This document shows, in pieces, positions 23,275 to 30,570 of a stretch of DNA of 31,592 nucleotides. The stretch spans positions 1 to 31,592 of the forward strand of contig CAMJTZ010000004.1 of NCBI GenBank assembly GCA_946408865.1, written 5' to 3'. Below the pieces are notes generated by a model. The model was not told where the DNA came from and made no database searches. It was given only the letters and a program-made list of their open reading frames with translations. Each line of letters opens with the position of its first letter. Positions within the stretch are counted from its first letter, which is position 1. This DNA comes from an uncultured Clostridia bacterium (GTDB taxonomy: Bacteria; Bacillota_A; Clostridia; Christensenellales; Aristaeellaceae). Both the position numbers and the translations under genes were made by a program.

Positions 23275-25875
23275 TTACGCCGCGGGCGCTTCTTCCTCTT
23301 CCGGCTCAGAATTGTCCTCAAGTCCGTAAGGCTCTCCCCTGGAATTGGTCATGGTCAGCAGCGTCTGGTAGACTTCCTCCGGCTTGTTCCCATACTCAAT
23401 AATCACATAGCTGGAGAGAATCCGTCCTGTCTTCAGCCCGCGCCTTACTGCGCGTGCCAGACTTTCATTCAGTTTCGCGTCAACATATGTGACTTTCACA
23501 TTGTATCCAGCTTCTTCGAAGGGAACAATAAACCGTCTCATCAGGGAGTCGAGGCTGCTCCCGACGGCCGGTATGACTACATTATATCCCTGCATATCCC
23601 CTGTCGTAAAAGCATTGATCACATTCTGCAGGATAGCTTTGCTTTCCTCGTGCACCGTGTCGGCTGCTGCGCCGTGGCTTTCCCGGAACTCCGGGATCAT
23701 TTCCTTGATTTCGTCACTGTCCAGGATAAAAGCACCGAACTCCTCGCTTAACGGATCCGCCATCTTGGTTGATTTCCCGGATGCAGGCAATCCAAGTACC
23801 AGCACGCACTGATAATTCTTTTTCAGTTCTCCGTCATAGACATATTTCTGATCGCTGTTTTTTCGTGCGGATCCCTTCCCCAGATACTGTTCCAGGATAT
23901 CTTTCCGCAGCTTTTCCCGCTCCGGGGTATTGATCAGGGATGTGTCCCCGTACATTGCGGAATAATAGGCAGCGAGAATATCCAGCTGTTTTACGGTGGG
24001 ATCGTTCATCAGTTCTTCCACGGATGGATAATCTCCCGCGCTGATCCGATCATACAGCGCCTTTGCCTCCGGCGTCTGGATGATCAGGTGTTCCTCGGAC
24101 GGTTCCCAGGTAACAGGCACAACTCCCTCCGGAAGTTCCGGAAGGTTTGCTGCCGTGTCCGGGCTGGCCGTGGGTTCAGGCTCCGATCCAGTGCTTCCTT
24201 CCTTCACGGCAACAACCCGTCCCTGGCCGTAGGGATCTGCGTATTCTTCCCCGATTTTCCCTCCCAGGGTGTCCCGGATATATTTCGCCAGAATCTCGTA
24301 ATCCACCAGTTCGCATTCACTCAGGATTTTTGCCCCTCTGAACGCGGTCTGTCCGCTTCCGTCGTCCGTGATCGAATAGGTCTGCCCGGCGATTGTATAT
24401 TTTTTCTCCGGATCCAGCGGTTCCCCGCCGACCTTCACATTCTTCACCCGGCGAGCCCCCGCCACACCGGAGAACATGCCGTTTTCGTCTGCCTGGCAGC
24501 TGCTCTCAACATAGGTATGAATCTCATAGGTCATACCGGATACGTGAAGGAAAGCGCCACTTTCCTCCGGCACAACCCGCGTTCCCCATTCCAGCGCGTC
24601 CAGGATCTGCTGCCCGGTAACCTCCGCCGTGATTACCTTGTTGCCAAATGAAAACACAGCGATCAGGTCATTCAGTGTGATCGTGCCCTTCCGGATGCCT
24701 GTGCGGATACTGCCGCCGTTGGCAATGCCGATATCCGCTCCGGTTATCCCGCGGAAAGCGTCCGCGCACAGATCGCCCAGGTTGGTCTCCGCGCAGCGAA
24801 TTATCCGGACCGGCAAGCCGCTCTTATCCAATGTTTCAGGATCGTTGATGGTCAGTTCCACATTGGTCGTGCCGGCGGTTTCAGTCAGTTTGTCTGCAAT
24901 CTTGGCTTTCTGCAGGGCAAGCTCGACGGACATGCGGTTCCAGATACCCAGCAGTTCAGGAGCGGTCTTTTCATTGTTCCATGTGTACAACCCGGTATCC
25001 ACGCTGCCGTTCGCCGGGGAAATCCGCAGCCATCCGATGCAGGACAATTTAGTTCCGCAAGCCTGGCGGATCACTGTCGCCCCATCCTTGTTTTTCATGA
25101 CGACTTTTTCCGTATCATGGCTGTGGCCGTCCAGCACGGCATCGATCCCGGCGGTGTGTTCAATCACATCCGCGTAGGTATAAGGTTTCGCGGAGGCGTC
25201 GTCCCCCAGGTGGGCGATCAGGATCACATAAGCTGCGCCTTCCGCCCGGGCATCATCCGTTGCTTTCTGCACAGCGGCATAAAAATCCGCTCCTCCGTTG
25301 CCCTGTGTAAAATCATAGATGTAATTGCCGTCCGCGTCCTGGAAATTGCGCGGTGTGGAGGAACTCAGCGTCTGGGGTGTCGTCGCGCCGACAAAGGCAA
25401 TCTTCACCCCGTCAAATTCCCTGATGATATACGGTGCAAACACCAGCTCGCCTTCCTTGCGGAAATTGCAGCTGATATAGGGAAAATCAGCCGCCTCCGC
25501 CAGTTTGAAGAACCGGTCCATTCCATAGTCAAACTCATGGTTTCCCGGAATTGCAATATCGTATCCCACGGCGTTCATCAGTTCAATATCCGCCATGCCT
25601 TGTGTAACAAGCCCGATGGCTTCACCCTGTAACGAATCTCCGTTGTCCACCAGCAGCACATGATCTCCGGTTGCTTCCGCGGCGTTTTTCAATGCCAAAA
25701 GTCCCGCGTAAGTGAAATTCTGATCCACCCCGCAGTGGACATCGCTGGTAAACAGCACCATCACGTCTTTCAATTGTGCAACCTGTTCTCTGTTTTCAGC
25801 GAAGGCGCAGCATGAAAACATCACCATGAGTGCAATGACCGCGCTCATGATATACCTGATCTTTTTATCCCTCAT
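23275..25875 (-). CDS. Secreted 5'-nucleotidase/UshA-type phosphatase fused to a zeta-toxin-like kinase domain
   Basis: An 866-residue protein. Residues 1-26 are a Sec signal peptide (AFA|EN). About 37-300 form a calcineurin-like metallophosphatase with metal ligands Asp45/His47 (TSDVHCG), Asp80 (NGDSLQGE), Asn112/His113 (GNHEFDYG), then IAHLGDD and LDGHSHD. About 340-530 form the 5'-nucleotidase C-terminal domain with NLGDLCADAFR and NGGSIRTG. These two domains hydrolyse extracellular nucleotides or UDP-sugars. After a Pro/Glu linker and a helical stretch, about 685-850 form a second enzyme: Walker A GLPASGKST (about 693-701), then LDSDEIKEMIPEF, as in zeta-toxin kinases (UDP-GlcNAc kinases), ending in an acidic tail. 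The ATG at 25875 has GGAGG 8 bases upstream. No epsilon-type antitoxin is nearby. Fusing a signal peptide and phosphatase to an ATP-dependent kinase is odd, because ATP is scarce outside the cell; the kinase domain may use another donor or serve only for binding. Confidence 0.85.
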   Translation of the reverse strand: MRDKKIRYIMSAVIALMVMFSCCAFAENREQVAQLKDVMVLFTSDVHCGVDQNFTYAGLLALKNAAEATGDHVLLVDNGDSLQGEAIGLVTQGMADIELMNAVGYDIAIPGNHEFDYGMDRFFKLAEAADFPYISCNFRKEGELVFAPYIIREFDGVKIAFVGATTPQTLSSSTPRNFQDADGNYIYDFTQGNGGADFYAAVQKATDDARAEGAAYVILIAHLGDDASAKPYTYADVIEHTAGIDAVLDGHSHDTEKVVMKNKDGATVIRQACGTKLSCIGWLRISPANGSVDTGLYTWNNEKTAPELLGIWNRMSVELALQKAKIADKLTETAGTTNVELTINDPETLDKSGLPVRIIRCAETNLGDLCADAFRGITGADIGIANGGSIRTGIRKGTITLNDLIAVFSFGNKVITAEVTGQQILDALEWGTRVVPEESGAFLHVSGMTYEIHTYVESSCQADENGMFSGVAGARRVKNVKVGGEPLDPEKKYTIAGQTYSITDDGSGQTAFRGAKILSECELVDYEILAKYIRDTLGGKIGEEYADPYGQGRVVAVKEGSTGSEPEPTASPDTAANLPELPEGVVPVTWEPSEEHLIIQTPEAKALYDRISAGDYPSVEELMNDPTVKQLDILAAYYSAMYGDTSLINTPEREKLRKDILEQYLGKGSARKNSDQKYVYDGELKKNYQCVLVLGLPASGKSTKMADPLSEEFGAFILDSDEIKEMIPEFRESHGAAADTVHEESKAILQNVINAFTTGDMQGYNVVIPAVGSSLDSLMRRFIVPFEEAGYNVKVTYVDAKLNESLARAVRRGLKTGRILSSYVIIEYGNKPEEVYQTLLTMTNSRGEPYGLEDNSEPEEEEAPAA

Positions 25876-25958
25876 CTTCCGTTTCCTCCGATTTCAGAGA
25901 TCCATATCTCCCCTAATGAGATTATTTAAAAACAGAAACGGCTATGGACTCTTGGATC

Positions 25959-25988
25959 ATTATAAATCACTTATCCCAAAAATGAAAG
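25959..25988 (-). promoter_or_regulatory. Possible promoter of the nucleotidase-kinase gene
   Basis: A perfect -10 TATAAT (complement of 25959-25964) has a weak -35 candidate CTTTCA (complement of 25983-25988) 18 bases upstream. It would give a leader of about 75 bases. Confidence 0.35.
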
Positions 25989-25999
25989 CAAAAAACTCC

Positions 26000-26187
26000 G
26001 AGACTGGAATTTACTCCCTTCATGAGAGATCAAAACCATGCTGAACGATACTGGTACTGACGTGAAAACAATCCAAAGCATCCTCGGTCAGTCCGATTAT
26101 AAAACCACGATGGATCGTTACGTTCATCACAGAGAAGATCGAAAGCAGGATGCAATTCAGAAAGTCAGCAAACTACTCAACGAATAG
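26000..26187 (+). pseudogene. C-terminal remnant of a tyrosine recombinase (phage/ICE integrase)
   Basis: From 26038 an open frame of 49 codons encodes MLNDTGTDVKTIQSILGQSDYKTTMDRYVHH and then a charged tail ending KLLNE. This is the last part of a tyrosine recombinase, with the catalytic Tyr in MDRYVHH. Just upstream (26000-26026) ETGIYSLHE matches the stretch before the usual HxLRHT box, but it is in another frame and the Arg-containing box is missing, so a small deletion plus frameshift has removed it. The second active-site His (normally LGHS) is Gln here. Nothing recognisable of the N-terminal or core-binding domains precedes it. The fragment cannot be an active integrase; it marks an old insertion. 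Confidence 0.75.
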
Positions 26188-26190
26188 TTT

Positions 26191-26289
26191 TGTGCCTAAT
26201 CTGTGCCAAGCTCGCAAGCTCTAAAACGCTTATCCCACAACGTCTGTGAGATCATACAAAATTGCTCTCTGTTCCAATTCTGTGCCTAA
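26191..26289. repeat. TGTGCC direct repeats after the integrase remnant
   Basis: TGTGCCTAA occurs at 26191-26199 and 26281-26289, with a further TGTGCC at 26202-26207. Short direct repeats next to an integrase gene can be arm-type binding sites for its N-terminal domain. No gene is seen in 26188-26318. Confidence 0.3.
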
Positions 26290-26318
26290 ATTGGCATTTT
26301 CCCCTTAAACTTCCCATC

Positions 26319-27842
26319 TCAAAACATAACAAAAAGGCTTGCCATCGTTGACAAGCCTTGATGCTCCCCAGGTAATTCCATATCCGAACCGGTTTTCTCC
26401 GATTTCATTTCCTTTTTCAGTTCATCAAACGTGATGGTTTTCTCCCCTTCCTTGAAGTTGAAGGTCAGAACCATCTTATCGTCGTACAGAAAAATAGCAT
26501 TTACAAAGGTGTCAATCAGGATTTTCCTGTGCTCTGTCTTCTGTGTATCCAGCTTCCGGAACCGCTCCAGCCAGAATCGCATGAAATCCTCACTGATTCT
26601 CGGCCGCTCCATCTTTTCATTGGTAATTTTCTTCTCCAGATCATCCCGGGTCTGTTCCAGCTCGTCCAGCCGTTCCTTGGTGGATCTTGTCAGAACGCCC
26701 TGCTGAATCGCGTTGAGCATATTGTTGATTGCTACATTGGTTTCCTGCAGCTGTCTCTCGTAAAGCGGCAGATCACAGTTTTCCTCATCCTGGATTCGCA
26801 TCAGCATGGAAACGACTGCTTCAATCCATTTGTCGTCCATGATCCTGTCCATGGTTTCCCGGACAACAATATCCTCAATCCATCCCTTACGCACAGGCTT
26901 CTTCTTACAGTCAGCCCGCCTTTTCTTCACCGAAACGCATTTATAATAGTGGTAGATATCCCCCGTTCTGCTGGTACCGCATTCTCCGCAGAGATAAGCC
27001 CCGCAGTATCCGCAGTACAGCTTTGTCGTCAGCAGGTATTCTTCCTCCGCTTTATGCCGGGCCGGAGCTTTTGCGCTTTCCTCAATCCTTCTCTGCACCC
27101 TGTCGAACAATTCCTTCGACACAATCGGCGGGATCACGTTCATGTTGACCTCGCCCCGAAACTCATATTCCCCAATATACCGTCTATTGTGCAGCATGTA
27201 CCGGACGCTGTTATGAGACATTTCGTTGCCTCTGGGATTCTTCACACCTTTCTGATTCAACCAGATCCGGACTTCCTTCATCGTCGCCCCGGCAGCATAT
27301 CGTTCAAAAGCCTCCACAATCAGCGGTGCAATCACCGGATCGATCTGGAAATGCTTTTCACTGTCAATCGTATATCCCAGCGGAATGGAACCGCCGTTAA
27401 ATTTCCCTTTCAACAAGTTTTCGGTCATTCCGCGAACTACTTTTTCAGACAGATCTTTGGAATAGTATTCAGCGTATCCTTCCAGCACAGATTCCAGGAT
27501 AATTCCCTCTGCGCCTTCCGAAATCACTTCTGTTGCGGAGATCACCTTGACGCCGTTGTGTTTCAGAGTGTTCTTATACCGTGCGCTGTCATAGCGATTC
27601 CGGGAAAACCGGTCCAGTTTCCAGACAATCACCACATCGAACAGATGCTTTGCGCTGTCCTTGATCATCTCCTGGAAAGCCGGTCGATGATCCGTCTTCG
27701 CTGAATAAGCCCGGTCAATATAATGGCGGAGCACCTGAAAATCGTTCTTCTCCGCAAAAGCAGTACACTCCCGGATCTGACCTTCAATGCTCTCTTCCCG
27801 CTGGTTATCAGAAGAATACCGGGCATAGATTACCGCTTTCAC
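26319..27842 (-). CDS. Large serine recombinase
   Basis: A 507-residue site-specific recombinase. Residues 1-150 are the resolvase catalytic domain with the nucleophile Ser10 in YARYSSDNQRE, and VWKLDRFSRNRYD carrying conserved arginines. About 155-270 are the recombinase DNA-binding domain (GSIPLGYTID, GVKNPRGNEMSHNSVRYMLHNRRYIGEY). About 275-330 are a zinc ribbon (CGYCGAYLCGECG ... YYKC ... CKKK). A coiled-coil-rich C-terminal region follows. Such enzymes integrate and excise mobile elements without host factors. The start is GTG at 27842, overlapping the TGA of the KilA-N gene (GTGA), with AGGAGG 9 bases upstream. The last codons run through a terminator hairpin, so the natural C-terminal tail is encoded by terminator DNA. 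All catalytic motifs appear intact. Confidence 0.93.
   Translation of the reverse strand: MKAVIYARYSSDNQREESIEGQIRECTAFAEKNDFQVLRHYIDRAYSAKTDHRPAFQEMIKDSAKHLFDVVIVWKLDRFSRNRYDSARYKNTLKHNGVKVISATEVISEGAEGIILESVLEGYAEYYSKDLSEKVVRGMTENLLKGKFNGGSIPLGYTIDSEKHFQIDPVIAPLIVEAFERYAAGATMKEVRIWLNQKGVKNPRGNEMSHNSVRYMLHNRRYIGEYEFRGEVNMNVIPPIVSKELFDRVQRRIEESAKAPARHKAEEEYLLTTKLYCGYCGAYLCGECGTSRTGDIYHYYKCVSVKKRRADCKKKPVRKGWIEDIVVRETMDRIMDDKWIEAVVSMLMRIQDEENCDLPLYERQLQETNVAINNMLNAIQQGVLTRSTKERLDELEQTRDDLEKKITNEKMERPRISEDFMRFWLERFRKLDTQKTEHRKILIDTFVNAIFLYDDKMVLTFNFKEGEKTITFDELKKEMKSEKTGSDMELPGEHQGLSTMASLFVMF
26330..26360 (-). terminator. Terminator at the end of the recombinase operon
   Basis: An 8-bp stem AAGGCTTG/CAAGCCTT (26334-26341 and 26352-26359) has a 10-base loop; on the minus strand TTTTTGTTATGTTTT follows. 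It overlaps the last codons of the recombinase gene. Confidence 0.75.
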
Positions 27843-28699
27843 TCACCTTCACCTCCTGCCGGCAACTTCTTGATGTTCTCCGCCTCAGTCAAAACCTTCA
27901 TTTGATATTGCGCTATTTCCCGCAATGTCTTGAAGCGCTCTGCTTTTTCCATCCCGCTTTTGATTAGTTCAGCATTATGCGTTTCCAAATTCGAGAGCAC
28001 CGTCAATTCAGCAATTGATGCATAATCCCGAACATTTCCTGTTTTTGCCAGTTCCGGATTGGCCTCTCTCCAAGCTTTCGCTGTAAAACCAAACAAGGCA
28101 ACATTCAGTAAATCCGCCTCATCCGCATAAGCAAGCCACTCCATGCTGGAATTATAATCTGCTTTGGGGAGAATATAGTTTTTCACCGCATCTGTATGAA
28201 TCAGATAATTACTCTTTGAAAGGAAACGCTTTGCATCCCACTCGAGCTTCAGCCGATCATTTTCCTCATCCTTCAGTCTTTGATATTCTTTCAGCAAATA
28301 CAGTTTGAACACAGGACTGATTGAAGAGCCGAACTCAAAGGCAATATCTTTGTGGGCATACGTCCCGCCATAACGACCAGACTGAACATACATACCGATC
28401 GCGTTTGTTTTTTCAATCCACTCTCTGGCACTGAGCGTAAAAGTATGCAGACCGGCTTCCGTTTTAAAGTGGTCGAATTCGACCACTTTAAAAGCAGGGT
28501 TGTACATAACTTCCCATGTTCCCAGGAATTCCAACGTCGTCCGAGATCGAAGCCAGTTCTTGATCACATCCGCAGCGCGAGATGCGTCTGTACGAGCTTT
28601 AGCCATATCGGTCAGGCAGATAAAGTCTTCCCGGTCGATCCGCATAACAGTAATCGGCGTATCCTGTACTGTGATCAAAGAAGTTTTCTTTCCGCTCAT
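27839..28699 (-). CDS. KilA-N domain protein
   Basis: A 286-residue protein with a KilA-N domain in about residues 15-130 (FICLTDMAKARTDASRAADVIKNWLRSRTTLEFLGTWE, FKVVEFDHFKTEAG, SAREWIEKTNAIGMYVQSGRYGGTYAHKDIAFEF). This is a DNA-binding domain of phages and large DNA viruses, and is also widespread in integrative elements. The C-terminal half is helical (KLYLLKEYQRLKDEENDRLKLEW and beyond) with no recognised family. The ATG overlaps the stop of the XRE gene (ATGA) and has GGAGG 7 bases upstream; its own stop overlaps the GTG of the recombinase. Tight coupling suggests it works with or regulates the recombinase. Codons 69-80 contain a perfect 32-bp palindrome. The exact role is unknown. Confidence 0.88.
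   Translation of the reverse strand: MSGKKTSLITVQDTPITVMRIDREDFICLTDMAKARTDASRAADVIKNWLRSRTTLEFLGTWEVMYNPAFKVVEFDHFKTEAGLHTFTLSAREWIEKTNAIGMYVQSGRYGGTYAHKDIAFEFGSSISPVFKLYLLKEYQRLKDEENDRLKLEWDAKRFLSKSNYLIHTDAVKNYILPKADYNSSMEWLAYADEADLLNVALFGFTAKAWREANPELAKTGNVRDYASIAELTVLSNLETHNAELIKSGMEKAERFKTLREIAQYQMKVLTEAENIKKLPAGGEGE
28462..28493. repeat. Perfect 32-bp palindrome inside the KilA-N gene
   Basis: The half TTTTAAAGTGGTCGAA is followed immediately by its exact reverse complement, with no spacer and no mismatch. It encodes FKVVEFDHFK (residues 70-79). In RNA it would form a long hairpin; in DNA a cruciform or a dyad protein-binding site. Confidence 0.95.
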
Positions 28700-29049
28700 T
28701 CTTTTTCCTCCATGATCCGGTAAATACTTTCCTTCAGCTTGGCATTCGCAGGGCTTCCCGGCTCAAAACACATATCCAGAAAGCGACGCAATTCCTCCTT
28801 GTCCGGCGGAAGTTCCGGATGATACTCGTACAGTTTTCCTTCCGGTGTATCAACCCGGCAAAAGATGTAATCCAATGATACATCAAAAAAGTCTGCGTAT
28901 CTGCGAAATAATTCCACCGGCGGCTCCGTCTGTCCGTTTTCATAGCGATTAATGCTCGACTGTGTGGTGTTCAGCATTTTCGCCAGTTTCTCCTGCGAAA
29001 CACCGATTCCCTCCCGCAGGTATTTCAGGCGCTTTCCAATTTCCTTCAC
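28696..29049 (-). CDS. XRE-family helix-turn-helix regulator
   Basis: A 117-residue protein. Residues about 4-62 are a Cro/C1-type HTH domain (LKYLREGIGVSQEKLAKMLNTTQSSINRYENGQTEPPVELFRRYADFFDVSLDYIF), with the recognition helix in TTQSSINRYE. The tail of about 50 residues is acidic and helical, possibly for dimerisation. The start is GTG at 29049 with a modest GGGGA site 9 bases upstream. Its position as second gene of a recombinase operon, with an imperfect palindrome over the operon promoter, suggests autorepression that keeps the element silent. Its stop overlaps the KilA-N start by the ATGA arrangement. Confidence 0.9.
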   Translation of the reverse strand: MKEIGKRLKYLREGIGVSQEKLAKMLNTTQSSINRYENGQTEPPVELFRRYADFFDVSLDYIFCRVDTPEGKLYEYHPELPPDKEELRRFLDMCFEPGSPANAKLKESIYRIMEEKE

Positions 29050-29076
29050 AAATGATTCCCCGTTTCAGATTGTTGA

Positions 29077-29331
29077 TTATCTCAGATCACTCAGACGCGT
29101 GTAATCTGTGCTTGTTTTCAGATATAGATCAGGGAAGCTTTCACAAACAAGTTCGACATATGCTTTGGGATCATTGTAAATCAGGTAATCCAGAGCCGAG
29201 CGCTCATACATATTATCCGCATAAGCTTTCTCTACTGCATCGCAATCGACCAGGATGAGATTACAATCCTCGGTCCGTGCATAGACGTATCCGGAATCAA
29301 TATCAAACTGAGCAAGTACGATATGATCCAT
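29077..29331 (-). CDS. Small DUF6061-like protein
   Basis: An 84-residue protein with no signal peptide or membrane segment. It contains a strand-rich N-terminus (VLAQFDIDSGYVYARTEDCNLILVDC) and the stretch DNMYERSALDYLIYNDPKAYVEL. From memory this matches small clostridial proteins annotated as DUF6061, which often sit in mobile elements; the function is unknown. The ATG at 29331 has GGGAGG 9 bases upstream. It is the first gene of the recombinase operon, with a 27-base gap before the XRE gene. Confidence 0.65.
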   Translation of the reverse strand: MDHIVLAQFDIDSGYVYARTEDCNLILVDCDAVEKAYADNMYERSALDYLIYNDPKAYVELVCESFPDLYLKTSTDYTRLSDLR

Positions 29332-29379
29332 GCTGTTTTTCCTCCCTTTCTCGTCGTTGTGTTCTGTGATAAAACGCTC

Positions 29380-29421
29380 TTATATCATGCATATTATAAC
29401 CCGCATTTTGATTGATTGCAA
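29380..29421 (-). promoter_or_regulatory. Promoter and operator candidate of the recombinase operon
   Basis: On the minus strand TTGCAA (complement of 29416-29421) and a perfect TATAAT (complement of 29393-29398) are 17 bases apart. A 20-bp dyad centred on ATGCAT (29387-29392), with outer arms TTATA/TATAA (29380-29384 and 29395-29399), covers the -10 and the predicted transcription start. Eight of ten pairs match. This is where an autorepressor such as the XRE protein would bind. Confidence 0.55.
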
Positions 29422-29452
29422 CCCATGAATATTGATTTCAGATACTCTCCAT

Positions 29453-29490
29453 GAAAAAGGCCGCTGTTCAAAAGCAGAACAGTCAGCCTT
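29453..29490 (-). terminator. Terminator of the sortase operon
   Basis: Arms AAGGCCGCTGTTC (29457-29469) and GAACAGTCAGCCTT (29477-29490) form a stem with a one-base bulge and a 7-base loop. On the minus strand the stem is followed by TTTTTCATG. It lies about 100 bases beyond the sortase stop. Confidence 0.7.
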
Positions 29491-29591
29491 CTGTGGAATA
29501 CTATGCTTTGAAAATCCGGTCATTTTTCATATATGGCCTTATAAATTCTATCGTACTCTCCCCTTGTCCACTGGTATTTTTCATTCTTGAC

Positions 29592-30566
29592 CTATTGGTT
29601 TATTCGGATCATCAGATTGTTTTCTGTTTCTCCTTCACGCAGCCTGCGAGCAGCTACCACCAAGCGCTCTGTATCCCCGTCCAGGCAGGTCACGAGCAAC
29701 AGGATTTGATCATCTGCCTGCACATCCGGGGCGCTGCTGATCACAGACCGCTTTTCCAACACCCGGATCGCCTCTTCCCGTTCCGTATAACTGTCAGCAT
29801 TCAGGGACCAGAGGTCATACCAGTGTGCGGTTCCCGGGGTTGTATCCATTTCCATCACCGCGAATACGGCATATTTCCCGTCTTCATACAGCGTATCAAA
29901 AGTGATGATGCGGTGCTTGTAGAAATACGCGCTTTCCTTATACTTCTTCAGCCTGCCGAACATATTTCCGCTTTTCATGTTATGCCCGTAGAGAATCATT
30001 GTATACGGCCGGGTCGTCAGGAAGATCCCGGAATCCAGGAAGATCGCTCCGTTGCTGTTTCTCTTTCCTGTGGCGTCATGGTTCAGGAAGAATGTATTAT
30101 CCTTCTGCGCGACCGCTTCATCCACTTCGTCAAAGCTGATCCAGCCGACGATGTACTTGCCTTTCTTCCGCAGTTTCTTAAACCGTTCCGACATCTTCAG
30201 CCCCGGATTGTCCGGATAGGAAACAGCTTCCAGCCTGTCGCTGGATGCTTCGGGTGAAGGGATTGGCGTAGCAGCGGGAACGGGAGAAACTGCGAAGGCA
30301 GTCACCGTTTCCTTTGATACAGGCAAATCGGTCGATTCTGTTTTGATTCCTTCCGGATTCTGAATCCGGCGTAGTTCCGCAGCAGTATTCCTGGAGTCAT
30401 TCAATTCCGACTGATACCGGAACAGCTGGATCGCTCCATAAAGAACCAGCAGGGAGAAAAAGGCAGCGACAGACAGGCGGAGAAGCCTGTTGCGCTTCTC
30501 CGCCGCTGTTGTATTCCGCTGCTTTTCGCCGGACGGCTCCGGCTTCCTCTCAGGATAATAAGGCAT
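29592..30566 (-). CDS. Class B sortase
   Basis: A 324-residue membrane-anchored transpeptidase that joins proteins carrying a sorting signal to the cell wall or to pilin subunits. The N-terminus is cytoplasmic and basic, then a single membrane helix (about residues 28-48, LLRLSVAAFFSLLVLYGAIQLF), then a Ser/Pro-rich linker to about residue 115. The catalytic domain has His195 (ILYGHNM), Cys294 (LLLVTCLDGD) and Arg301 before LVVAAR; SGNMFGRLKKY after the His is typical of class B. The ATG lies 4 bases after the stop of the PKTGD surface-protein gene, so the two are almost certainly co-transcribed and coupled. After the TAG stop the same frame stays open for 23 protein-like codons. Length is slightly above the class B average because of the linker. 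Confidence 0.93.
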   Translation of the reverse strand: MPYYPERKPEPSGEKQRNTTAAEKRNRLLRLSVAAFFSLLVLYGAIQLFRYQSELNDSRNTAAELRRIQNPEGIKTESTDLPVSKETVTAFAVSPVPAATPIPSPEASSDRLEAVSYPDNPGLKMSERFKKLRKKGKYIVGWISFDEVDEAVAQKDNTFFLNHDATGKRNSNGAIFLDSGIFLTTRPYTMILYGHNMKSGNMFGRLKKYKESAYFYKHRIITFDTLYEDGKYAVFAVMEMDTTPGTAHWYDLWSLNADSYTEREEAIRVLEKRSVISSAPDVQADDQILLLVTCLDGDTERLVVAARRLREGETENNLMIRINQ

Positions 30567-30570
30567 ACGC

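Larger units (their letters stand above)
26319..29398 (-). mobile_element. Compact serine-recombinase element or accessory island
   Basis: The operon of DUF6061-like protein, XRE regulator, KilA-N protein and serine recombinase has its own promoter and terminator. It is visibly more AT-rich than the flanking genes, carries only phage- or element-type genes, and lies beside an integrase remnant. I could not identify flanking direct repeats, so the true ends of the element are not defined; the coordinates are those of the transcription unit. Confidence 0.5.

Noticed and set aside
29500..29577. Small separate minus-strand gene of about 27 codons after the sortase (ATG AAA AAT ...)
   Set aside because: No ribosome binding site; the sortase-frame reading of the same DNA is more protein-like.
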